Notes under the pieces: generated by a model
What the model was told of the DNA's origin: nothing
The model's input: the letters and a program-made list of their open reading frames with translations, nothing else
Database searches by the model: none
Source of the DNA: Anaerostipes hadrus ATCC 29173 = JCM 17467
Lineage (GTDB): Bacteria > Bacillota > Clostridia > Lachnospirales > Lachnospiraceae
DNA: 64,000 nucleotides
Assembly (NCBI RefSeq): GCF_030296915.1
Contig: NZ_AP028031.1
Location: 1,979,501-2,043,500 of the forward strand
Reading direction: 5' to 3'
In this document: positions 1 through 6,131 of the stretch, in pieces
Numbering within the stretch: position 1 is the stretch's first letter
How the letters are laid out: every line of letters starts with the position of its first letter
Translations under genes and position numbers: made by a program

Positions 1-197
1 AAAACATTTCCATTTGCTTTCAATCTCATAGCTGCTTTAGATTTAGTCTTTATAGCATCATATATATATACTTTCGCATTTATCCTTTTTGCTTTATAAT
101 AATGTATCTTAGGTTGTTTTCGCTTTAGTGTTGAAATTGCAGTTGCAGCAACATATGTAATTCCAGCTATTACAATATATTTAAGCGCCTTTAAAAT
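1..197 (-). pseudogene. Orphan Rhs C-terminal tip fragment, cut by the window edge
   Basis: An open frame reads leftward off the window edge. It begins just inside a palindromic repeat and has a strong AGGAGG at 201-207 but no ATG, GTG or TTG start; ATT at 195-197 is the only spaced candidate. The protein starts ILKALKYIVIAGITY, a hydrophobic stretch that looks like the membrane segment in the tip of the neighbouring Rhs pseudogene (MYTVIKLVLVGGAVAY), followed by a basic region. The frame has a TAA just upstream inside the palindrome, so it is not joined to an Rhs core. I infer a displaced toxin tip; the rest lies outside the window. Confidence 0.45.
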
Positions 198-215
198 AAC
201 TCCTCCTAAGTCTTT

Positions 216-238
216 CTTAAGGTCTCTGGGACCTTAAG
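216..238. repeat. Palindromic junction repeat, copy E
   Basis: Perfect inverted repeat CTTAAGGTC-TCTGG-GACCTTAAG. It sits exactly where the orphan tip fragment to its left begins. Related palindromes lie at 2681-2702, 3237-3259, 4406-4428 and 5847-5869. On the plus strand it is followed by ATTTTT and could act as a weak terminator, but the other copies lack a T run. Confidence 0.7.
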
Positions 239-357
239 GATTTTTACTATTCAGACAAGATTTTTTAGAATACATGAAACTCCAAAATGCGTATACTATA
301 ATTCCAGCAGTAGTCAAAATGAAATGAATAGTCTGTAACGACAAAAAACGAAGACAT

Positions 358-399
358 TGATACCGTAGACCTTAAGAAATTTTAAGATTCTGTGATACC
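358..399. repeat. Degenerate relative of the junction repeat
   Basis: Contains one GACCTTAAG half-site (368-376) of the palindrome found at the other Rhs module edges, followed by AAATTTTAAGATTCTGTGATACC, which gives an imperfect hairpin. It lies directly after the stop codon of the small immunity-like gene at 399-587. Weaker than the other copies. Confidence 0.4.
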
Positions 400-587
400 T
401 ATAAAAAATAATAATTATCCTTATTTACTTTCATTTTTTTTATAATAAAACAATTCGGATATTCTTTAAATCCTGGAAGTGTTGATCTATATTTTTTCAT
501 TACACTTCGTGCTTTTTTCCAACTTCCAAAATAACCAATCATAAGTAAACTACCCTCATCTTCATATGTCAGTTGATATATATACAT
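399..587 (-). CDS. Small DUF7336-like protein, probable orphan immunity protein
   Basis: A 62-residue protein when started at the ATG preceded by GAGGTGG and a 6-nt spacer; the longer frame beginning MRWLN overlaps that ribosome site and is less likely. The layout is an N-terminal YIYQLTYEDEG strand, a GYFGSWKKARSVMKKY helix and a PGFKEYP turn. This matches the short DUF7336-type pattern (strand, 'YSS..KA' helix, 'PGF') and also resembles the N-terminal half of the 174-residue neighbour at 599-1123. Small proteins of this shape often follow polymorphic toxin tips. The role as immunity protein is inferred from that location; it is the last intact gene before the orphan tip. Confidence 0.5.
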   Translation of the reverse strand: MYIYQLTYEDEGSLLMIGYFGSWKKARSVMKKYRSTLPGFKEYPNCFIIKKMKVNKDNYYFL

Positions 588-598
588 ATTTAACCACC

Positions 599-1123
599 TC
601 ACTCCCTAAAAATATTTTTCCATCCAAAGTTTTCAATTTCATATTTTTGGTTTAAAAATTTCAACATATCTTCATATTTATTTATTTTATATAGAATCTT
701 TCTTTGTTGTTTATCTAAACAATACATTTGTCCATTCTCAGTATTTTTTAAACACAAAAATTTTTCATGATCATAATAATAATCCATTTTTCCATTATAC
801 ACTTTTATATTTTCTCCATATTTTACTTCTATATCATGATTTTCTGGATTATATTCTTCTTCTTTTTCGATCATATAATTATTTAAAAGTTTTATTATAA
901 AATATGATTTTGTTGCTCTCCAAAAACCTTCATTCCACTCTGCTTCATTGATTTTATATTCATTAATTTCCAAAAATTCCTCTTTTCCTTTAAATCTTGG
1001 TTGTTGTGAAAATTTTTTCTTTCCTATTTCTGCCTTTTTATATGATGAATATACCGCAATAATTATTTCATCATTGTTTTCTGAATTATCCTCATAATAC
1101 GAGAATTTCAACTCATAAATCAT
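599..1123 (-). CDS. Probable immunity protein of the adjacent Rhs toxin, DUF7336-like N-terminus
   Basis: 174 residues, soluble, very rich in Lys, Glu, Asn and Tyr. Residues 1-65 show IIIAVYSSYKKAEIGKK, a GKEEFLEINEY strand and INEAEWNEGF, the pattern of DUF7336-type proteins. Residues 95-165 form a second charged region with no family I recognise. It starts 41 bp after the stop codon of the Rhs toxin tip, the usual place for the cognate immunity gene, and its product is followed by a second, shorter DUF7336-like protein. The function is inferred from position and size. The toxin itself is broken here, so this gene is probably an orphan antitoxin. Confidence 0.55.
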   Translation of the reverse strand: MIYELKFSYYEDNSENNDEIIIAVYSSYKKAEIGKKKFSQQPRFKGKEEFLEINEYKINEAEWNEGFWRATKSYFIIKLLNNYMIEKEEEYNPENHDIEVKYGENIKVYNGKMDYYYDHEKFLCLKNTENGQMYCLDKQQRKILYKINKYEDMLKFLNQKYEIENFGWKNIFRE

Positions 1124-1163
1124 GAATATATTTGCACCTCCATTTATATTTTTACTGTATCAA

Positions 1164-2680
1164 TTATCGTCCTCTATCTCCCCACTTTCTCAATTCACTA
1201 TATTCCTTTCCTTGCTTTCCTTTTCTTGTCCATTTTCCTTTTCCATAATGTTCATTCATTTTCCTAATTGCATACTCATTTCCACTTTCCCCTTTTTTTG
1301 GTCTAGATCCATGTGCCCAACTTGGAATATCTGTCGCTCTTTCTTTTTTACTTTTTTTGATTCTTTCTTCTTTTTAGTATTACTTTTTTCTTACTTTTAC
1401 TATATATTATCCTATCCACTACTCCTGCTGTAAGCCATACAGATACTTTTGTTTTAGAAATAATTTTTCTTCCTGCATATTTTGTTTTTGAACTATGATT
1501 TTTCCATGATGAATATGACACATAAGCTACCGCACCTCCAACAAGTACTAATTTTATAACTGTATACATTGCTGCCGCAAAATGCCCACTAGGATCCACA
1601 TAATTCACCGGATTATTCGCACAATACACATACAAATGTCCAGTCTCAGGGTTCATTATCTCGCCGCGATAACTATCCTCTGTCATAAACCTACCATCTT
1701 CCGGATTATAATACCGTGCATTCAGATAGTACAACCCCATACTCTAATCATAAATTCCGCCAGTATAACATACTTCATTTTTCGCCTGATCATTACCCTG
1801 GATCGTTGTCTCTCCAAAATCCGTATACTGGTATGTTGCATCAGCACTTCCATCTTCTTTTACAAGACTGCTTGTACTTTCCTGGATATCTTTGTTGTAA
1901 AGATAATATTGTGTTGCATTCTGTTGAAATCTTTCTGTTGCGAGGACATTTCCATCGGTTCCAATCAGATTCTGTGAGTTTTGCTCTCCATTCGCATCTG
2001 TCGTGTAAGCCACAACTCCATTCTGATAATAATAGTTAGTCGTCTCATCTCCATCGACCTTCTGGATCCGCTGTCCTTCTCCATTGTAGATGTTCTGCTG
2101 GATCACCGCTGTCTTTCCGTCTTTCGTCACGGACACCTGACTTAATCTGTTTTCCGCATCATACACATAAGTCTGATCTTCTCCAGTCTTTGTGTTCTTT
2201 ACATCTGTCTGATTTCCATTCGCATCGTAATCATACTGACGGACTTCTTCTACCGCAGTTCCTTTTTTTTCGTGGATGTCTTTAACTGATCCAGTCCGTT
2301 ATAAGTATACGATGTTGTCGTTGTTCCATCATCTTCTTTGAGCCGGTTTCCAACATTATCATAGGTATATGTGATTGTTTTTGTCTGGTCATTTTTCTTA
2401 TAATCGGTTGTCACTGTTTTGACCAATCTTCCAAACGTATCATAGGTATAACTTCTGAGGACTTTCTCTGTTGTCTGCCCCTTGGAATGCAGTTCTCCTT
2501 TGATCTCCTGCAGCCATCCGTTCTCATCATAAATATAAGACAATGCCTGAATTCCATCTTGGGTGGTCGGATAGGATACCTTACTGAGATTTCCATCCTC
2601 ATTATAAGTATACTGGATCTAATGAGATTTGATATCATCTGTCGTTGGCTGAGCATTCTGACTGATCTTGCAAATGACTT
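1164..2680 (-). pseudogene. Rhs core plus C-terminal toxin tip, broken by two stops and two frameshifts
   Basis: YD-repeat Rhs core (YTYNEDGNL, YTYDTFGRL, YTYDNVGNR, YVYDAENRL), the conserved GLYYLNARYY block, and the core end NPVNYVDPSGH, followed by a variable tip. The tip has a hydrophobic segment, a basic linker and a C-terminal module with RPKKGESGNEYA, HYGKGKW and LRKWGDRGR ending at TAA 1164-1166; that ending resembles known polymorphic-toxin tips, though I cannot name the family. Damage: TAG replaces a CAG seen in the sister copy near 2619; an 8-A tract at 2263-2270 shifts the frame; TAG occurs just before SMGLYYL near 1744; an A7 tract near 1350-1356 shifts the toxin frame. The 5' part is missing: the core starts abruptly at the palindrome at 2681. 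Confidence 0.85.
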
Positions 2681-2702
2681 CGTAATGTCCAGGGAGCTTA
2701 AG
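2681..2702. repeat. Palindromic junction repeat, copy A
   Basis: CGTAATGTCCAGGGAGCTTAAG, a 22-bp diverged and one-base-shorter copy. On its gene-downstream side it is joined to Rhs core DNA; on the other side it follows the stop of the split gene at 2711-3206 after a few bases. It shares the outer bases TGACTT with the copy at 5847-5869. Confidence 0.7.
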
Positions 2703-2710
2703 TTCCTTTT

Positions 2711-3206
2711 TTATTCTCGATTAAATTTTTGTATATATTTTTTTATCTTCTTTGTTCCTCTCCTTAATGTTGATCTTCTATCTATCATTATTATTATTAC
2801 AAAACTTATCATAAACAGAACAAAATCTGTCACTTTGATCCATCCCATGCATAAAAACAACACATATAACGTTCCAAAAATCAATATGCCTGGTGCTGGA
2901 ATTTCCTTTATATATTCTATTTTTTCAAGCTTCGTACAACCTTTTAACTCACTATTTTCAAGTTTTCCATCAAACATAACAACTTCATTTATATTAAATG
3001 GATTTTTTTCATATATATATTATTTTCACTATATCTTCTTCAACAAATCCTTTAAACACTGTAATTTCTGATTCATCTATATCTGGTGTTATATAATGTC
3101 CATGTAAATAGTCTTCTTTATCATTAATTAATTCTAAATCTTCTTGTATTAATTTTATCCATTTTTCTGTATTTTTTATATGTACTTCTATTTTTTGCAT
3201 CTTCAT
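2711..3206 (-). pseudogene. Small membrane protein gene split by a TA-dinucleotide slip, likely immunity gene
   Basis: Two open frames follow each other: residues 1-65 (MKMQKIEVHIKNTEKW...EEDIVKIIYI, stop TGA) and a second piece (MFDGKLENSELKGC...) with two transmembrane helices (about FGTLYVLFLCMGW and FVLFMISFVIIIMI). The break is in an ATATATAT run near 3010-3020. One extra TA unit joins them as IIYIYEKNPFNINEVVMFDGK, giving about 176 residues in one frame. The ATG lies a few bases after the palindrome at 3237-3259 and its AT-rich leader. I do not recognise a family. The soluble-then-membrane layout and place between Rhs pieces suggest an immunity protein. Either piece could still be translated alone. 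Confidence 0.6.
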
Positions 3207-3236
3207 AATATTATCCTAATTAACAAATTTTAACTT

Positions 3237-3259
3237 CGTAAGGTCCCAAGGACCTTACG
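3237..3259. repeat. Palindromic junction repeat, copy D (perfect palindrome)
   Basis: CGTAAGGTC-CCAAG-GACCTTACG, 9-bp perfect arms around a 5-bp centre. It separates the ankyrin-repeat gene from the split membrane-protein gene, with no Rhs core piece attached on either side. Confidence 0.75.
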
Positions 3260-3283
3260 ATTCCTTCGGGTACATTGGTCTAC

Positions 3284-4051
3284 TTAATTTATTTTATAAG
3301 ATTTAATTAGTTTGTATAATGATTCCGTATACTCATGATTACCATTTTCTATATTTTTTCTATATTGTTGTATATATTTTTCTACTGTATTTCCTTTATT
3401 ATCTTTTAAACTAATATCTGCCCCTTTTTCAATCAATAATCTTATGATTCTATATTGTTTTCTTGTATTTATTCCCGGTTCTTCCTCATAATTTTCTGAG
3501 TAACAAGCTGCCATTATTGCTGTTATACCTTTCTCATTTTTTTGATTTACATCCGCTCCGTTTTTTAAGAGTATTTGCACTAAGTCATAATTATTTTTTG
3601 TTACTGCTACTACTAATGCATTTTTATCTGGATCTGCACCTTTATTTAATAAATATTTTATCATCTTATTACAATCTTGTTGCCCGAAATAATAAATATA
3701 TTCTGATAGAAGTTCATGTCCCTCTTTATTTAAATTTGCTCCATTTTTTACTAACATTTTTATAAACCGATCAGGATACGACATTGACATTAATGCTGTT
3801 TCTAATGGTGTTGTATTATTTTTTTTATCTATCTCATTCACATTTTCTCCAAATAACACTTTTATTCTAGCAAAAACATAATTACCTGTTATTATATCAT
3901 ATTGTAAACTTCCTTTTCGATAATACTCGGTTACCATACTAGATTCTCGTTCTTTATATTGTAATATCCATGGCATATTAAAATACAAATAATAACCAAT
4001 CAATAAAAATATTATTACTATCAGCAATTTCAAAATATTTTTCACAATCAT
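3284..4051 (-). CDS. Membrane-anchored ankyrin-repeat protein, probable immunity protein
   Basis: About 255 residues. A single N-terminal transmembrane helix (ILKLLIVIIFLLIGYYLYF, about residues 5-23) is followed by ankyrin repeats. The repeat signatures are clear: TPLETALMS, DRFIKMLVKNGANLN, KMIKYLLNKGADPDKNALVVAV, DLVQILLKNGADVNQKNEKGITAIMAACYS and IIRLLIEKGADISLKDNKGNT. Ankyrin proteins are a known immunity class for polymorphic toxins. Here the gene follows a truncated Rhs core piece, which supports that role by inference only. Start is uncertain: ATG at 4051 lies only 3 nt after GGAGG; an in-frame GTG two codons downstream has better spacing, and a longer GTG start at 4063 is also possible. 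Confidence 0.65.
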   Translation of the reverse strand: MIVKNILKLLIVIIFLLIGYYLYFNMPWILQYKERESSMVTEYYRKGSLQYDIITGNYVFARIKVLFGENVNEIDKKNNTTPLETALMSMSYPDRFIKMLVKNGANLNKEGHELLSEYIYYFGQQDCNKMIKYLLNKGADPDKNALVVAVTKNNYDLVQILLKNGADVNQKNEKGITAIMAACYSENYEEEPGINTRKQYRIIRLLIEKGADISLKDNKGNTVEKYIQQYRKNIENGNHEYTESLYKLIKSYKIN

Positions 4052-4096
4052 TAACCTCCACACACCTGATATAATTAGCTGATTAATCCAAGTTAC

Positions 4097-4405
4097 TCAA
4101 ACTTTGCCACTTCTTCCATTCTTTTTTGCATATCTATTCCTGTAATTCTTGATCTCTTTGACTTTTCCATACGCATCATAAGTATAACTTCTGAGGACTT
4201 TCTCTGTTGTCTGTCCCTTGGAATGCAGTTCTCCTTCGATCTCCTGCAGCCATCCGTTTTCATCATAAATATAAGATAATGACTGGATTCCATCTTTGGT
4301 TGTCGGATAGGATACCTTACTGAGATTTCCATCCTCATTATAAGTATACTGGATCTGATGTGCCTTGATATCATCTGCCGTTGGCTGAGTACTCTGACTG
4401 ATTTC
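4097..4405 (-). pseudogene. Rhs core fragment, second copy
   Basis: Reads SQSTQPTADDIKAHQIQYTYN, then EDGNLSKVSYPTTKDGIQ, then YIYDENGWLQEIEGELHSKGQ, closely parallel to the copy at 2300-2680 and without its nonsense codon. After SYTYD it diverges to AYGKVKEIKNYRNRYAKK and ends at TGA 4097-4099, so two different Rhs core positions appear joined. There is no start codon: the fragment begins at the palindrome 4406-4428, with stops just upstream in its frame. It is the scar of a lost Rhs cassette whose presumed immunity gene (the ankyrin protein) survives downstream. Confidence 0.8.
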
Positions 4406-4428
4406 CGTAAGGTCTCAGGGAGCTTAAG
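4406..4428. repeat. Palindromic junction repeat, copy B
   Basis: CGTAAGGTCTCAGGGAGCTTAAG, imperfect palindrome. It joins an Rhs core fragment (left) to the intergenic DNA behind the membrane-protein gene at 4490-4963. The Rhs core resumes at a slightly different base here than at the copy at 2681. Confidence 0.7.
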
Positions 4429-4489
4429 TTTTTGCACTGTGAGGTTCCTGTTTTTGTCTATTGACATTATTTATGAATTACAGAAATGC

Positions 4490-4963
4490 TTAAGATTCTA
4501 TAAATACATTCTCATTAAAATATTGCATAATTTTTTCTGTTTCATCTTTAAATGTTTTATAAAAACTAAAATCACAAAAAATTACAAAAATTATAATATA
4601 CAATCCCCAATACCTATTATTTGTAGTAATCATAAGTATAAGAAGCGAACTAATAATCAGTAGTATATTTATTATTATTATTATAAGCTCAGCTTCAAAA
4701 TATAACGAATATCTCATTGTCATTATAGTATTTTCACCATTAGAATACATCTTAATTTTTATTTTTGGAACAAATCCCCTATTTTTATAATACGGAATAG
4801 TATATAATACTATAGAATCTTCCATTTCTTTAATAAAAAACTTTTCTTGATTTGGTATGAAAAAGATAGAAGAACGTCTTTTTTTACTACTTATATTATA
4901 CAATTTCTTTTTTATTTCTTTTTCAGTTAGTTTAGTTTTTATTTCTTTATCTATTTTATACAT
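4490..4963 (-). CDS. Hypothetical two-helix membrane protein, possible immunity protein
   Basis: 157 residues. Residues 1-85 are charged and soluble (MYKIDKEIKTKLTEKEIKKK, then a FFIPNQEKFFIKEMEDSIVLY strand-rich part). Two long hydrophobic helices follow (AELIIIIINILLIISSLLILM and WGLYIIIFVIFCDFSFY), then a charged tail. I recognise no family. Translation begins at an ATG preceded by AAGGAGC. Extreme Ile/Asn/Lys content and its place between Rhs remnants suggest an immunity or bystander gene carried in with a toxin cassette. That function is inference only. Confidence 0.5.
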   Translation of the reverse strand: MYKIDKEIKTKLTEKEIKKKLYNISSKKRRSSIFFIPNQEKFFIKEMEDSIVLYTIPYYKNRGFVPKIKIKMYSNGENTIMTMRYSLYFEAELIIIIINILLIISSLLILMITTNNRYWGLYIIIFVIFCDFSFYKTFKDETEKIMQYFNENVFIES

Positions 4964-4985
4964 AGTTTGCTCCTTATAAAGAAAT

Positions 4986-5076
4986 AAATCTCGGAATCTT
5001 TTATTAATTAACCATCCCTATTTTTAATATATTTACAATTCATCATTTGTGACTAAAAATCAAGATTCCGAGATTT
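4986..5076. repeat. Perfect 15-bp inverted repeat flanking a 61-bp AT-rich spacer
   Basis: AAATCTCGGAATCTT at 4986-5000 is exactly inverted at 5062-5076. The spacer is almost pure A/T and has no gene. It lies between the membrane-protein gene and the duplicated-domain gene. The arms are GC-richer than the surroundings, which makes chance less likely. It could be the ends of a tiny non-autonomous element or a regulatory hairpin. A weak similarity to GATTCTGTGAT at 384-394 exists. Confidence 0.6.
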
Positions 5077-5172
5077 TGTAAAATTATTTACTTCTATACA
5101 TTCTTATTTTTTTGTTTTTTGATACAGCAATTTTTACAAACATGTTTCCCAGAAAATATATTAAGAAACTAT

Positions 5173-5706
5173 TTACTTTCTTTTTAATAATTGTATATCT
5201 TCTTCATCTACTCCCAAAAATGAAATAGTGTCTATATTTTCTTTTTTTAATATTGCCTCTCCATCATCCTCTCCGTATTCTGTTAATTTTGAAACGATTA
5301 CTTTATTATCATCAATTTTATTTATAACTCCTTTAATTGGGCATTCATCATCTTGTATCATTTCAATTGATACTATATACTTATTATTCATACAAATTTG
5401 AAATATGTTATTCTTTAAACTAACTTTATCTTGTAGTTTTAAATCAATATGTCTTTGATTCTTTTTAGAATATAATTTTTCTATTTTTTTTTCATACTGC
5501 CCACTTATCTCTAAATGCATAACACTATCTATTTTTTTCAGAATATACCCATCTGCTAATCCATGAGGTGTTATATGTTTAATTAAAAAATCTTGTCTTC
5601 CAATTGCGTAAATATATCCTTCCAAAAACATCGAAGTATCATCTTCATCGCAAAATATACTAACTATATTATTATTTTCTTTTATCTTTATCAATTCTTT
5701 AATCAT
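5173..5706 (-). CDS. Duplicated-domain small protein, probable orphan immunity protein
   Basis: 177 residues from the ATG at 5704-5706, which has AAGGAG upstream; the longer frame MMEEGVN would overlap that site. The protein contains two copies of one domain: residues about 10-65 (IVSIFCDEDD...GYIYAIGRQDFLIKHITPHG, then ADGYILKKIDSV) and 105-165 (IVSIEMIQDDE...GVINKIDDNKVIVSKLTEYG, then DDGEAILKKENID). Each looks like a small beta-barrel with a G-x-DG-x-x-L-K-K signature. I do not know a family name with certainty. The gene follows a fused Rhs core/tip scar, the normal site of an immunity gene; the role is inferred. Confidence 0.55.
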   Translation of the reverse strand: MIKELIKIKENNNIVSIFCDEDDTSMFLEGYIYAIGRQDFLIKHITPHGLADGYILKKIDSVMHLEISGQYEKKIEKLYSKKNQRHIDLKLQDKVSLKNNIFQICMNNKYIVSIEMIQDDECPIKGVINKIDDNKVIVSKLTEYGEDDGEAILKKENIDTISFLGVDEEDIQLLKRK

Positions 5707-5846
5707 ATTTACTCCTTCTTCCATCATATCTTGTCTTCAGACTATGATCTTTCCATGTAGAATAAGATACATTCCACCAGTATAACACTCTTCATTTTTC
5801 GCCTGATCATCTCCATGGATTGTTGTCTCTCCGAAATCCGTGACTT
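5699..5846 (-). pseudogene. Fused scrap of Rhs core and tip
   Basis: From the palindrome leftward the frame reads VTDFGETTIHGDDQAKNEEC then YTGGM, the Rhs core just before the GLYYLNARYY block. The DNA then jumps, out of frame, to VSYSTWKDHSLKTRYDG, which matches VSYSSWKNHSSKTKYAG in the tip at about 1470-1515. The whole GLYYLNARYY-to-DPSGH section is deleted. This shows that the tip start is shared between cassettes and that internal deletion, not only point mutation, inactivated this copy. It overlaps the start of the immunity-like gene downstream. Confidence 0.75.
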
Positions 5847-5869
5847 CGTAAGGTCTCAGGGAACTTAAG
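5847..5869. repeat. Palindromic junction repeat, copy C
   Basis: CGTAAGGTCTCAGGGAACTTAAG, the rightmost copy, marking the outer limit of the Rhs-derived region. It is flanked left by the GACTT bases shared with the copy at 2681. Confidence 0.7.
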
Positions 5870-6057
5870 TTCATACAGTATCCTGATATGTCGTTTTCAT
5901 TCTCCCCTTATGCTTGGATTGTAACATTTCACCATTTTACAGGCAATCAGATTTAGTTTTTTCGTCGTTTAATACAAAAAACTTTTTTATTTTTGTGAAA
6001 TATTATGGTTGACTTTTTTAATAAGTATACCTACTTAATATATTGTTCCATTACTAT
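5870..6057. other. Gene-free AT-rich spacer between the Rhs region and the pts operon
   Basis: No convincing gene. It contains a short inverted repeat AAGTATACCTACTT near 6022-6035 and long A/T runs. I see no Rhs coding remnant here. Confidence 0.5.
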
Positions 6058-6059
6058 AC

Positions 6060-6099
6060 AAAAAAAGAACCCTGATAACTAAATTACCAAGGTCCTTTC
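6060..6099 (-). terminator. Intrinsic terminator after ptsI
   Basis: On the minus strand AAGGACCTTGGTAA and TTATCAGGGTTCTT form a stem (two G-U or mismatched pairs) followed by TTTTTTTG. It lies 35 bp beyond the ptsI stop codon. Confidence 0.75.
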
Positions 6100-6131
6100 C
6101 ATATTCCCGCAAAAAACTAAATCATATAATC

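Noticed and set aside
216..238. The 23-bp palindromes read as ordinary intrinsic terminators
   Set aside because: Only the leftmost copy is followed by a T run and only on the plus strand, where no gene ends; the others have none on either strand and lie at module joints.
1122..1433. Plus-strand frame of 103 residues over the Rhs toxin tip
   Set aside because: It is the antisense of the A-rich toxin module; it is extremely Phe/Ser/Leu-rich, has no ribosome site, and the minus strand has recognisable toxin and Rhs motifs.
2487..3071. Plus-strand frame of 194 residues
   Set aside because: Antisense to the split membrane-protein gene and the Rhs core; no ribosome site and no recognisable family.
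4093..4467. Minus-strand 124-residue frame MSIDKNRNLTVQ...
   Set aside because: It is a shifted reading of the Rhs core fragment (the real frame shows YTYNEDGNL and YIYDENGWL) and its Arg/Ser-rich content is typical of a wrong frame.
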